From CAYLUN01 sp964386865 (GTDB taxonomy: Bacteria > Verrucomicrobiota > Kiritimatiellia > RFP12 > UBA1067), in NCBI GenBank assembly GCA_964386865.1, contig CAYLUN010000004.1, positions 1 through 64,000 on the forward strand: 64,000 nucleotides of DNA, in the 5' to 3' direction. Shown piece by piece: positions 27,650-35,687 of the stretch (positions are counted from its first letter, which is position 1; each line of letters opens with the position of its first letter). The position numbers were made by a program, and so were the translations under genes. The notes beneath the pieces were generated by a model. It searched no databases and had not been told where the DNA came from. It worked only from the letters and a program-made list of their open reading frames with translations.

Positions 27650-28369
27650 TCACAGGGCTTTGAGCAGTTCGCGCTCGGCGTGGTCGAGGATGCGATACAT
27701 CTCCTCCCCGTCGGCGGCGACGCGCAGATCGGTGAACAGCGTGCTGCCGTGGGCGAGCATGCAGAGGCGGGCCAGCGTGTGCAGGTGGAGCGCGTCGTCC
27801 GTGCAGTAGATCAGAAAGAACAGGTCGGTCTCCTCGCCGTCCTGCGCGCCGAAGAAAATGTGCTGCAGCGCGCGGCCGAGGACCACGAAGGAGTCGGACG
27901 CGTGATAGGGGTCGTGGTAGCGCGCGTGCAGGAACGCGGCGCCGCCGCCGATCGCGGTGGAGGCCACGCCTTCGCGGTCTTCGATTTCGCGCAGGAACGA
28001 GGCGTCGTCGTAGAGCAGGCCCGTGGACATGGCCAGCGCGACCATGTCGCGCAGGACCGCGGGCTTGGTGCGCGACGCGAGGCCGGGCAGCATCCAATCG
28101 GGCCGGAAGAGGCGCGGCACGAGCGCGTCTTCCGCCGCCGCGCGGGTGCGGTCTGAGACCGCGTCTCGGTGATGCACGGCCAGCGTTTTCTTCGTCAGCC
28201 CCAGAATGCGCTGCTGGCACCAGTCATGGAGCAGGCGCTTCTCGAAAACGACCTCGTCGCCGCGACGCTGGAAGGGCACCTCGTCGCGCAGGACGAGGTG
28301 GTAGAGCTCCCGGTCGGTGATGCGGATCTGCCTGGCCGCCTGCTGGAGATTGAGCATTCGATGGGGCAT
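27650..28369 (-). CDS. HTH (excisionase-type) fused to PTS EIIA (PtsN-like) domain
   Basis: ATG 28369 is chosen because GAGG lies 6 nt upstream, giving 239 aa. Residues 5-58 match an excisionase/MerR-like helix-turn-helix (LNLQQAARQIRITDRELYHLVLRDEVPFQRRGDEVVFEKRLLHDW pattern, shown in part). Residues about 88-239 are a fructose/nitrogen-type EIIA domain. The phospho-acceptor is H148 in FLHAR, matching the PHAR motif of PtsN. No EIIB or EIIC is nearby, so a regulatory rather than transport role is likely, perhaps DNA binding controlled by phosphorylation. It is divergent from the URO-D-like gene and convergent with the ROK kinase (14-bp gap). Confidence 0.8.
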   Translation of the reverse strand: MPHRMLNLQQAARQIRITDRELYHLVLRDEVPFQRRGDEVVFEKRLLHDWCQQRILGLTKKTLAVHHRDAVSDRTRAAAEDALVPRLFRPDWMLPGLASRTKPAVLRDMVALAMSTGLLYDDASFLREIEDREGVASTAIGGGAAFLHARYHDPYHASDSFVVLGRALQHIFFGAQDGEETDLFFLIYCTDDALHLHTLARLCMLAHGSTLFTDLRVAADGEEMYRILDHAERELLKAL

Positions 28370-28533
28370 GTTGAGCCTCGCCTTCAACCAGTCGTTGACC
28401 GTAAAGAAGCCTGCGTAAAATGTTATTTTAGACCAGCGAGGGTCGCGTGTCAAAGCGGAACGGCGGCTATATTCCGCGGCCGCGAGCCTGGCGAGAAAAG
28501 GTGCTCGGCAGGCGATTTCCGGCGCGCTTCATG

Positions 28534-28562
28534 TGGACACAAGCCGTCGCCGTTAGTATAAT
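28534..28562 (+). promoter_or_regulatory. Strong sigma-70 promoter for the URO-D-like gene
   Basis: TGGACA (28534-28539), a 17-bp spacer and a consensus TATAAT (28557-28562) lie about 120 bp before ATG 28688. The leader of roughly 115 nt holds no recognised riboswitch. Confidence 0.7.
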
Positions 28563-28687
28563 GCAAGCACGAAAACGGAACCGCACCGTGTGTGGGTTTT
28601 CGAACCGTCCGGAAGGCGCCGCTGTTCGGTGCCGCAGGGGACGGCGCAGTGTCTGACAACGTGTCAACAAGAAGGGAGCGTTCGGTT

Positions 28688-29950
28688 ATGAATGGTCATG
28701 ATCAACCGGGCAATGTGGCGCTGGATACGCATGTCGCAGACCTCACCATTACGCAGGCGGAACGGGACGTTCTGCGGCGTCTGGGTGAGCGAGTGATGGC
28801 GTTATCCACGCGCCAAATCGAAGCGGAAAAGAAGGTTCTTTGGACGCGTAAGAACGCGCTGCAGGCGTCGCGGCCGGTGATTCTTTGCGATCCCGAGTTC
28901 AGCTGGCGCGAGATCATCCCCGAGGCGTCGCTGGAGTGCACGCACGCGCTGGCGCGGCACTGGGAGCACCGTCTGCGCAAGGAGATCTTCTGGGGCGAGA
29001 AGATGGGCGACGACCGGGTCGTGGAGAGCCGGTTCACGGTTGGGTGGATTTACAGGCGGACCTACTGGGGGCCGGACACCTCTTCGGTGCACCCGCAGCC
29101 GACCCTCAAGGATTTGAACGATTTGAGCGGGCTGCAGTTCCAAACGATCACGGTGGATCGGGATGCGACGACAGAGGTCGTGCATCTGGCGCGCGAAGTT
29201 TTCGACCGGGTGATGCCGGTCAAGTTGCGAGAGAAGTGGTATTGGTCGCTGGGCTTGACGCGCGAGCTGATCCAGCTGCGCGGAATCGAGCAGTACATGC
29301 GGGACATCAAGGAGAATCCGGACGGCGTCCACAACCTGATGGCCTTCCTGCGGGACGGGACGTTGGACTTGGTCACGTTCCTCGAGAACGCAGGCCTGTA
29401 CAGCCTCAACAACGAGGGCGACTACATAGGGTCGGGCGGCTTCGGCTGGACCTCCCAGCTGCCGGCCCGCGACTACCAGGGCACGGCCCGGGCCAAAGAT
29501 CTCTGGGCGCTCTTCGAGAGCCAGGACACCAAGGGGCTCTCGCCCGAGCTGTTCGACGAGTTTGTGCTGCAGTACCAGAAGCCGGTGATGGCTCGCTTCG
29601 GGCTGGCGTGCTACGGGTGCTGCGAGCCGATGTCGGAGCGCTGGCACCTGCTCAAGGGCATTCCGAATATCCGTCGCGTCAGCGTGTCGCCGACCTGCGA
29701 CCGCGCCAAGATGGCCGAGGCGCTGCAGGACAAGTACGTCTACTCCTGCCGGCCGAACCCGGCGATTCTGTCGTCGAGCGTCTTCGACGAGGCCGCCGCG
29801 CGCAAGGATGTGCGCGACATCCTGGACAAGGCCAAGGGCTGCCACCTCGAGATCATCATGAAGGATCACGACACGATCCAGCATGACCCCGCGCGCGCGA
29901 TCGCGTGGTGCAAGCTCGCCAAGGAAGAGATCGCCCGCTATTACATGTGA
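28688..29950 (+). CDS. Uroporphyrinogen-decarboxylase-superfamily protein (URO-D/methyltransferase-like)
   Basis: The protein is 420 aa from ATG 28688, preceded by AAGGGAG. No signal peptide. The C-terminal half matches the URO-D fold group typical of PVC and anaerobic genomes (FGLACYGCCEPMSERWHLLKG, then RRVSVSPTCDRAKMAEAL and HLEIIMKDHDTIQHDP). The CYGCCE cluster and later PTC could bind zinc or a cofactor, as in corrinoid or cobalamin methyltransferases (MtaA-like). True HemE motifs are not evident and the length exceeds HemE (about 350). I infer methyl transfer or demethylation rather than haem synthesis. It is monocistronic: a strong promoter before and a strong terminator after. Confidence 0.75.
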   Translation: MNGHDQPGNVALDTHVADLTITQAERDVLRRLGERVMALSTRQIEAEKKVLWTRKNALQASRPVILCDPEFSWREIIPEASLECTHALARHWEHRLRKEIFWGEKMGDDRVVESRFTVGWIYRRTYWGPDTSSVHPQPTLKDLNDLSGLQFQTITVDRDATTEVVHLAREVFDRVMPVKLREKWYWSLGLTRELIQLRGIEQYMRDIKENPDGVHNLMAFLRDGTLDLVTFLENAGLYSLNNEGDYIGSGGFGWTSQLPARDYQGTARAKDLWALFESQDTKGLSPELFDEFVLQYQKPVMARFGLACYGCCEPMSERWHLLKGIPNIRRVSVSPTCDRAKMAEALQDKYVYSCRPNPAILSSSVFDEAAARKDVRDILDKAKGCHLEIIMKDHDTIQHDPARAIAWCKLAKEEIARYYM

Positions 29951-29970
29951 TGTGCTGGCCGCATTGCGCG

Positions 29971-30004
29971 AGAGGGGCCGGGGCCACCCGGCCCCTCTTT
30001 TTTT
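29971..30004 (+). terminator. Strong intrinsic terminator
   Basis: An 11-bp perfect stem (AGAGGGGCCGG 29971-29981 with 29988-29998), 6-nt loop and a T run to 30004, 21 bp after the URO-D-like stop codon. Confidence 0.92.
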
Positions 30005-30116
30005 AGAGAGGGGCGGGCTCGCTGGCCTGAACGGGAAGCGCGCGGCGTCCCCGCCGCTCGCGGCTCGCGGGGACGCGAGGCCTCCAGGGCGCTCAGGATG
30101 CGCGGGCCGCTTGCCC

Positions 30117-31127
30117 CTACCCGTGCGGCTGGGCCGCGAGCCAGTCGGCGACGGATTTGTTGAAGAGGCGCTTGGCCGGGCTGAGCGGCTCGCGGATGGT
30201 GCAGCCGGCGGCGCGGGCGTGGCCGCCTCCGCCGAACTGCTTGGCCAGTTCGGTGGCGTCGAGCGGCGCGCGGGTGCGGATGCTGACCCGCGTTTCCGCG
30301 TTGTCGTCGCTTCCGTAAAAGAACAGCGCCACGCGGTTGCCGATGAGGCTGCGCGGGATCTCGACGACGTCCTCTGCGTCGGCCTTGGTGCCGCCGGTCT
30401 CTTCGAAGTCCTGCCCGGTGAGCGTGACCGAAGCGACGGCGTTGTTGTCCGACACGGTCAGCGTGCGGAACGCACGTCGCTTGAGCTCGACGGACGTGCG
30501 GCTGAACGAGCAGTAGAGCTTGTCGTTGATGGCCGCCGTGCGCACGCCGTACTTGAGCAGGTCCGCGCCGCAGCGCAGCGTGGCGGGCGTGGTCTGGTCG
30601 TAGGCGAAGCGCCCGCTGTCCGTGATGACGGCCACCCACAGCGCCTCGGCGGTGACGGCGTCGAGCTGCCAGCCGGCCTTGCGGGCCAAGCGCCAGACCA
30701 TCTCCCCGGTCGAAGAGGCGCGGCCGTCGATCCAGTTGTAGGAGCCGAACAGGGTGTTCGTGCGGTGGTGGTCGATGTTGATCACGGTCAGCTTGGCGAC
30801 GAGGGGCTGGATCGGCTCGGGCAGCCGGTCGAACGCGCCGCAGTCCACGGAGATGACGAGGCTGAAGCGCCGCTTGGCTGCGGACGCGGGCGCGAGCAGC
30901 TTCTCGACGCCGGCGAGGAAGCCCGGCCCTCCGAGGCCCTTGCGCTCGGCCGTGGCGACGGCCTTGATGCCGGCGCGGTTGAGCAGGTGCGCGAGGGCGA
31001 TCATGCAGCCCAGCGAGTCGCCGTCGGGGCGCACGTGCCCCGTGATCAGGACGCTGTCCGCCTGGCCGATGATCTTCAGGAGCTCAGCCGGTTTCGTCCG
31101 GCGCGGTTTGACAGGGGTTCGCTTCAT
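30117..31127 (-). CDS. nrnA: DHH/DHHA1 phosphoesterase, NrnA-like (oligoribonuclease/pAp phosphatase)
   Basis: The protein is 336 aa from ATG 31127, 8 bp after the proA stop, so probably coupled. The DHH domain has TGHVRPDGDSLG (motif I, HxRPDGDxxG), VDCG and NIDHHRTN (the DHH motif). A substrate linker follows, then DHHA1 with KQFGGGGHARAAG. These motifs match bifunctional nano-RNase/pAp phosphatases, which clear 2-5 nt RNA and pAp. No Shine-Dalgarno is visible. Confidence 0.88.
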   Translation of the reverse strand: MKRTPVKPRRTKPAELLKIIGQADSVLITGHVRPDGDSLGCMIALAHLLNRAGIKAVATAERKGLGGPGFLAGVEKLLAPASAAKRRFSLVISVDCGAFDRLPEPIQPLVAKLTVINIDHHRTNTLFGSYNWIDGRASSTGEMVWRLARKAGWQLDAVTAEALWVAVITDSGRFAYDQTTPATLRCGADLLKYGVRTAAINDKLYCSFSRTSVELKRRAFRTLTVSDNNAVASVTLTGQDFEETGGTKADAEDVVEIPRSLIGNRVALFFYGSDDNAETRVSIRTRAPLDATELAKQFGGGGHARAAGCTIREPLSPAKRLFNKSVADWLAAQPHG

Positions 31128-31135
31128 GGGTGTGT

Positions 31136-32389
31136 CTAACGGATCTGCCCGTCGCCTGTGACCACGTACTTGTAGGTGGTCAGCTCCTCCAGGCCCATGG
31201 GGCCGCGGGCGTGGAGCTTGTCGGTGCTGATGCCCATCTCGGCGCCCATGCCGAACTCGCCGCCGTCCGTGAAGCGGGTTGAGGCGTTGACGTAGACGGC
31301 CGCCGAGTCGACCTCTTTGAGGAAGCGCTTGGCGTTGGCCGCATCGGAGGTGACGATGGCGTCGGAGTGGTGCGAGCCATACGTGTTGATGTGCGCGATG
31401 GCGCTGTCGAGGTCGCGGACCACGCGGACGGAGAGGATGAGGTCGAGGTACTCCGTCGTCCAGTCCTCGTCGGTCGCGGGCGCGCAGTCGGGGAGCACGG
31501 TGCGCGTGGCCTCGCAGCCGCGCAGTTCGACCTTGCGGCGGGCGGCCAGGGCGGCCAGCTTCGGAAGGAAGGCGCGGGCCACAGACTGATGGACGAGCAG
31601 CGTCTCCATCGCGTTGCAGACGCCGGGCCGCTGGCACTTGGCGTTCTCGACGATGGCCAGGGCCATGTGCAGGTCGGCCGTGGCGTCCACGAAGACGTGA
31701 CAGACGCCTTTATAGTGCTTGAGGACGGGGATGCGGGCGTGCCCGACGACGGCCCGGATGAGCGATTCGCCGCCGCGGGGGATGACCACGTCCACGCGGT
31801 CGTCCATCTGAACCAGCTCGCGCACGGCCTCGCGGTCGGTGGTGGCGATGAGCTGCACGGCGTTCGTGGGCAGACCGGCGCTAGCCCCGCCCTGCCGCAG
31901 CGCGTCGGCGATGGCGAGGTTGGAGTGGATCGCCTCCTTGCCCCCGCGCAGGATCACGGCGTTCGAGGTCTTGATGCAGAGCACGGCCGCGTCGGCGGTG
32001 ACGTTCGGGCGCGACTCGAAAATGATGGCCACGACGCCGAGGGGCACGCGCCGCTTCTCGATCACGAGGCCGTTCGGCCGCGTGCGCTTCCAGAGCCGCT
32101 TGCCAACGGGGTCGGGAAGCGCGGCGACTTCGCGGATGCCCTTGACCATGCCGTCGATGCGGGCGCCGGTGAGGGTCAGCCGGTCGATCAGGGCGGAGGC
32201 GAGGCCGCCGGCATGCGCCTGCTCGACATCGCGGGCGTTGGCCGCCTGGATCGCGTGTCGCTGGGCGTGGATCGCGTCGGCCATGGCCAGCAGCCCCGCG
32301 TTCTTCTGCTTGGTCGTGAGGTTCACCATCTGGCGAGCGGCGTCGAGCGCCTGGTCGCCGATGGCCCGGATGGTATCGTGGAGAGACAT
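31136..32389 (-). CDS. proA: Glutamate-5-semialdehyde dehydrogenase (gamma-glutamyl phosphate reductase)
   Basis: The protein is 417 aa, full length. It performs the second step of proline synthesis, NADPH-dependent reduction of glutamyl-5-phosphate. Motifs are IFESRPNVTADAAVLCIKTSNAVILRGGKEA (partly shown) and the catalytic Cys in CNAMETLLVH after NAKCQRPGVC. The C-terminal ALDH-like end reads GEFGMGAEMGISTDKLHARGPMGLEELTTYKY (in part). It follows proB with a spacer of 79 bp that holds a heptamer array, and no Shine-Dalgarno precedes its ATG. Confidence 0.97.
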   Translation of the reverse strand: MSLHDTIRAIGDQALDAARQMVNLTTKQKNAGLLAMADAIHAQRHAIQAANARDVEQAHAGGLASALIDRLTLTGARIDGMVKGIREVAALPDPVGKRLWKRTRPNGLVIEKRRVPLGVVAIIFESRPNVTADAAVLCIKTSNAVILRGGKEAIHSNLAIADALRQGGASAGLPTNAVQLIATTDREAVRELVQMDDRVDVVIPRGGESLIRAVVGHARIPVLKHYKGVCHVFVDATADLHMALAIVENAKCQRPGVCNAMETLLVHQSVARAFLPKLAALAARRKVELRGCEATRTVLPDCAPATDEDWTTEYLDLILSVRVVRDLDSAIAHINTYGSHHSDAIVTSDAANAKRFLKEVDSAAVYVNASTRFTDGGEFGMGAEMGISTDKLHARGPMGLEELTTYKYVVTGDGQIR

Positions 32390-32393
32390 GGGA

Positions 32394-32435
32394 AGGTAGG
32401 AGTTGGGAGTTAGGAATTAGGAGTTAGGGGAAGGA
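32394..32435. repeat. Heptamer array upstream of proA
   Basis: Six 7-bp units on the plus strand: AGGTAGG, AGTTGGG, AGTTAGG, AATTAGG, AGTTAGG, GGAAGGA. The array ends 4 bp before the proA start codon. Confidence 0.8.
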
Positions 32436-32468
32436 GCGCAGGAACACAAACGCCAAACGCCTCTCTGT

Positions 32469-33275
32469 TCACAGCGCGCTGCTGAGGATCAGGGTGCCGG
32501 TGTCGTGTCCGGCCATCACATTGAGCAGGATGCGGCTGTCGCGGCCGCAGGCGATGACCACGCCGCAGCCGGTCTTCACGGCGATCTGCGCGGCACGCAG
32601 CTTGGAGTCCATGCCGCCCTTCGACAGGCCGCCGCTCTGGGCGGGGTTGACCAGCGAGAAGGCGTCGCTCAGGTTCTCGATGCAGGGAACGCGCTTGCCG
32701 GCGGCGTCGAGCACGCCGTCGACGGTGCTGAGGATAATGAGCAGGTCTGCGCGCACGAGCTTCACGACCAGGGCGGCGAGGTAATCGTTGTCGCCGAGGG
32801 AGAGGTCGGCTTTGATCTCCTCGTCCGCCACCACGTCGTTTTCGTTGATGATCGGGATCACGCTGTGCCGAATCATATGCTCCATGGTTCGCTTGGCGTT
32901 GGCGAAGCGGATGCGGTGCTGAAAGTCGGCGTGCGTGAGCAGAACCTGCCCGATGGTGATCTTCTCGGCGTTGAACAGCTCCTCGTAATGCGCCATCAGG
33001 CGGGCCTGCCCGACGGCCGCGCACATCTGCAGGTCGGGCACGGTCTTGGGGCGCTCCTTCATGCCCAGCGCCTCGACACCGGCGCCGATGGCGCCGGAGG
33101 AGACCATCAGAACCTCGTAGCCTTTTCGCTGGAGCTCGGCCACTTGGGCGACGAGGCTCTTGAGGGGGCGCATATCGGGCCGCCCGGTCTTCTGGGCGAT
33201 CACGCGGGTGCCGATCTTGACGACGACGCGGCGGGCTTCGGGGAGAAACTCACGGTAGCGGTGTTCTACGTTCAT
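32469..33275 (-). CDS. proB: Glutamate 5-kinase without PUA domain
   Basis: The protein is 268 aa and consists only of the amino-acid-kinase domain; the C-terminal PUA domain of the E. coli type enzyme (about 367 aa) is absent, as in many other bacteria. Motifs are VVVKIGTRVI, VSSGAIGAG, INENDVV (substrate site), GDNDYLAALV and the GGMDSKLRAAQIA lysine motif. It phosphorylates glutamate for proline synthesis and is usually inhibited by proline. It heads proB-proA-nrnA, with a ten-unit heptamer array 24 nt upstream of the start and no Shine-Dalgarno. Confidence 0.96.
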   Translation of the reverse strand: MNVEHRYREFLPEARRVVVKIGTRVIAQKTGRPDMRPLKSLVAQVAELQRKGYEVLMVSSGAIGAGVEALGMKERPKTVPDLQMCAAVGQARLMAHYEELFNAEKITIGQVLLTHADFQHRIRFANAKRTMEHMIRHSVIPIINENDVVADEEIKADLSLGDNDYLAALVVKLVRADLLIILSTVDGVLDAAGKRVPCIENLSDAFSLVNPAQSGGLSKGGMDSKLRAAQIAVKTGCGVVIACGRDSRILLNVMAGHDTGTLILSSAL

Positions 33276-33299
33276 GGGCGATGGGTGCTGGTTGGTAGT

Positions 33300-33369
33300 T
33301 TACAGGTTACAGGTTACAGGTTGCAGGTTACAGGTTACAGGTTACACGTTACACGTTACACGTTACACG
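33300..33369. repeat. Heptamer array upstream of proB
   Basis: Ten consecutive 7-bp units: TTACAGG three times, TTGCAGG, TTACAGG twice, TTACACG four times. It occupies the centre of the 217-bp spacer between tsf and proB. Confidence 0.92.
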
Positions 33370-33437
33370 CTGCTGGTCAGGCGGAACATTTTCAGTTTAC
33401 TGGATGTGCGGGGGGAAAGCAAGCGGTGCGGGACATA

Positions 33438-33464
33438 CAAAAGGCCGGGGCGAGCGCCCCGGCC
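33438..33464 (-). terminator. Intrinsic terminator of rpsB-tsf
   Basis: Minus-strand stem GGCCGGGGCG pairing across CT/CG to CGCCCCGGCC (33464-33443), then TTTT. It lies 28 bp after the tsf stop. Confidence 0.9.
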
Positions 33465-33492
33465 TCCTGTGGTGTCGTCTCGCGCGTCGCGT

Positions 33493-34338
33493 CTAGGCGG
33501 CGCCGAGCTGGTAGCGGACGAAGCGCTTGATCGTGATCGTGTCGCCGGTGGCTTTCTCGCAGGCCTTCACCACGTCGGTGACCGTCTGCTTGGGCTCCTT
33601 GACAAATGGCTGGTTGACCAAACAGACGTCCGAGAAGAACTTGTTGACGATCCCCTTGAGGGCGTTCTCGACGATGTTGGCCGGTTTGCCTTTGAAACGG
33701 TCGCTGTTGCGAGCGATGTCCTTTTCGGTCTCGATGGCCTCCGCCGGCACTTCCGCCGAGGTCAAGTAACGAGGCGCGGCGGCCGCAATTTGGAGCGTCA
33801 GGTCGTGAACGAGTTCGCCGAACGCGGCGTTTTGGACGGTCTCGGCCTTGCCGCAGCCGACCTCAACGAGGACGCCGACCTTGCCGCCCATGTGGATGTA
33901 GGAGGCGACGCTGCCGGTGCCGCTCAGCGCGTAGCGGGCGGTGCGGCGGATCTTGACGTTCTCGCCGGTCTGCGCGACGATCGTCATGAGGCCGTCCTTC
34001 ATCGCGGCGGCGAGGTCTTCGACGCCCGCCAGGGCCTGGCGCGTCACCTCCGTGGCGAAGTTCTTGAAGTTGTCGGTCTTGGCGACGAAGTCGGTCTCGG
34101 TGTTGACCTCGGCCATACCGATCGTCTGGCCGTCTTCCGAGGCGATGGCTTTGATGATGCCTTCCTTGGACTCCTTGTCGGCGCGCTTGACTTGGATTGC
34201 GAGCCCTTTCTCGCGCAGCATCTTGATGGCGGCGTCCATGTCGCCGGCTGTGTCGATCAAGGCTTTCTTGCAGTCCATCATGCCGGCGTTGGTGCGCTGG
34301 CGCAAGTCGTTGATCATTGCAACTGAAATGTCTGCCAT
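33493..34338 (-). CDS. tsf: Elongation factor Ts
   Basis: The protein is 281 aa, normal length. It is the guanine-nucleotide exchange factor for EF-Tu. The N-terminal UBA-like domain reads LRQRTNAGMMDCKKAL (EF-Ts signature), followed by VNTETDFVAKTDNF, the conserved TDFVA motif contacting EF-Tu. Domain C includes NSDRFKGKPANIVENALKG and LVNQPFVKE. It is downstream of rpsB as in most bacteria and shares its terminator. Confidence 0.98.
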   Translation of the reverse strand: MADISVAMINDLRQRTNAGMMDCKKALIDTAGDMDAAIKMLREKGLAIQVKRADKESKEGIIKAIASEDGQTIGMAEVNTETDFVAKTDNFKNFATEVTRQALAGVEDLAAAMKDGLMTIVAQTGENVKIRRTARYALSGTGSVASYIHMGGKVGVLVEVGCGKAETVQNAAFGELVHDLTLQIAAAAPRYLTSAEVPAEAIETEKDIARNSDRFKGKPANIVENALKGIVNKFFSDVCLVNQPFVKEPKQTVTDVVKACEKATGDTITIKRFVRYQLGAA

Positions 34339-34413
34339 GGTGTGCTCCTAAAAAGATAGGTTGAGTGACGACCGGACGTGCCCGATGGGGCGGGCCTGTC
34401 CGGCGGAACGAAG

Positions 34414-35394
34414 TTACTCGGCAGCGGCAGGCGCTTCCGGGGCGGCTTCCGGAGCGGCCTCGGGGGCCGTCTCGGGCGCCGTCTCGACGGCGGCGGCCTT
34501 GGCGTCGACCGCGTCCTTGGCGGCTTTGGCGGCGCGCTTGCGGGACTCGGTCAGCTTGGCCTTGGCCTTGTCGGCGCTGTCGCTGGCGTCCTTGCGGGCC
34601 TTGCGGGCGGCGCGGTCCTGCGCCTCCAGGTTGGCTTGCTCGGCGTCCTTCTGGCGCTGGCGCTCGGCGGCGATGCGGGAGTACTCGTCGTTTGCGGACT
34701 TGATGACGTTGGCGAACGCGTCGGCGATCATCTTGATGCCGCGGACGGCGTCGTCGTTGCCCGGGATGACGTGCTCGATGGGGTCGGGGTCGGCGTTGGT
34801 GTCGACGACGGCGACCACGGGAATGCCAAGGCGGGTCGCCTCGCTGACCGCGTTCTGCTCGCGGCAGATGTCGACGATAAAGAGCGCGCCCGGCTTGCTC
34901 TCCATGTCGGCCACGCCGCCGAGGTTCTTCTGGAGCTTGTCCAGCTCGCGGCGGAGGCTGGCGGCCTCCTTCTTGTGCACGGAGAGCACGCCGTTGTTGT
35001 TGCGGCCCATGGCTTCGATCTGGCGCATGCGCTTGACGCTCTTGCGGATTGTCTGGTTGTTGGTGAGCGTGCCGCCGAGCCAGCGCTCGGTCATGTGGAA
35101 CTGGCCGCAGGCGACGGCCGCTTCTTTCACGGCTTCCTGCGCCTGCTTCTTGGTGGCCACGAAAAGAACCTTCTTGCCGCTGAGGGCGATCTCGCGCAGG
35201 AACGCGGCGGCTTCGTCGATGAGGGCGACCGTCTGGGTCAGGTCGATGATGTGGATCCCGTTGCGCTTATCGAAGATGTAGCGCTTCATCTTGGGGTTCC
35301 AGCGCTTGGTCTGATGTCCGAAGTGCAGGCCCGCGTCCAGCAGGTCCTTGAGGGTGAGCCCGGTGAGGCTCGAGACTGGCATTTCCATGTGCAT
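34414..35394 (-). CDS. rpsB: 30S ribosomal protein S2 with Ala/Glu/Pro-rich C-terminal tail
   Basis: The protein is 326 aa from ATG 35394; ATG 35388 and 35382 are also possible. S2 signatures are LLDAGLHFGHQTKRWNPKM, IHIIDLTQT, TERWLGGTLTNNQTIRKS and PVVAVVDTNADP. The core is about 240 residues. The remaining 80 form a charged helix (DRAARKARKDASDSADKAKA) and a PEAAPEAAPEA tail; C-terminal low-complexity extensions of S2 occur in several phyla. Cotranscribed with tsf. Confidence 0.97.
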   Translation of the reverse strand: MHMEMPVSSLTGLTLKDLLDAGLHFGHQTKRWNPKMKRYIFDKRNGIHIIDLTQTVALIDEAAAFLREIALSGKKVLFVATKKQAQEAVKEAAVACGQFHMTERWLGGTLTNNQTIRKSVKRMRQIEAMGRNNNGVLSVHKKEAASLRRELDKLQKNLGGVADMESKPGALFIVDICREQNAVSEATRLGIPVVAVVDTNADPDPIEHVIPGNDDAVRGIKMIADAFANVIKSANDEYSRIAAERQRQKDAEQANLEAQDRAARKARKDASDSADKAKAKLTESRKRAAKAAKDAVDAKAAAVETAPETAPEAAPEAAPEAPAAAE

Positions 35395-35687
35395 TCTCTC
35401 TAACGTGGACAAGAACCCCGTCGGCCGGCCGCAGCATGCGTCGGTCGGCGTCGGTCCGGTTCTGCCCGGGTTAATCCGCTTTGGCGCGCCGGCCCAGTGG
35501 CCGGCCCGTCTTCGCTTCCGCACGGAGGAGCCACTCGGCAGTCCGCGCTGATAGAACAAATAGAATACCTGATTTCGCTGCCGCAGGCAAGGGGGCGGCG
35601 GCACATTTTTGGTGATCGGTTGCTATGGGGGCTTCACAAGGCCGCAGCGAATGTCGTATTCTACCCCGCCATGGAACAATCAGCGGG
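35395..35687. other. Divergent spacer between rpsB and a Dpp/Opp permease
   Basis: The spacer has 293 bp without a credible gene. On the plus strand TTCACA (35633-35638), 18 bp and TATTCT (35657-35662) form a plausible promoter for the permease at 35688. On the minus strand a TATTCT near 35565-35570 could serve rpsB, leaving a leader of about 165 nt that might regulate ribosomal protein synthesis. I recognise no known leader motif in it. Confidence 0.45.

Noticed and set aside
28688..29950. Haem-pathway HemE
   Set aside because: The protein is longer than HemE, has a distinct Cys cluster, and no haem genes lie nearby.
33300..33369. CRISPR-like repeat array
   Set aside because: Units are 7 bp without unique spacers and no cas gene is present; it is a simple tandem repeat.
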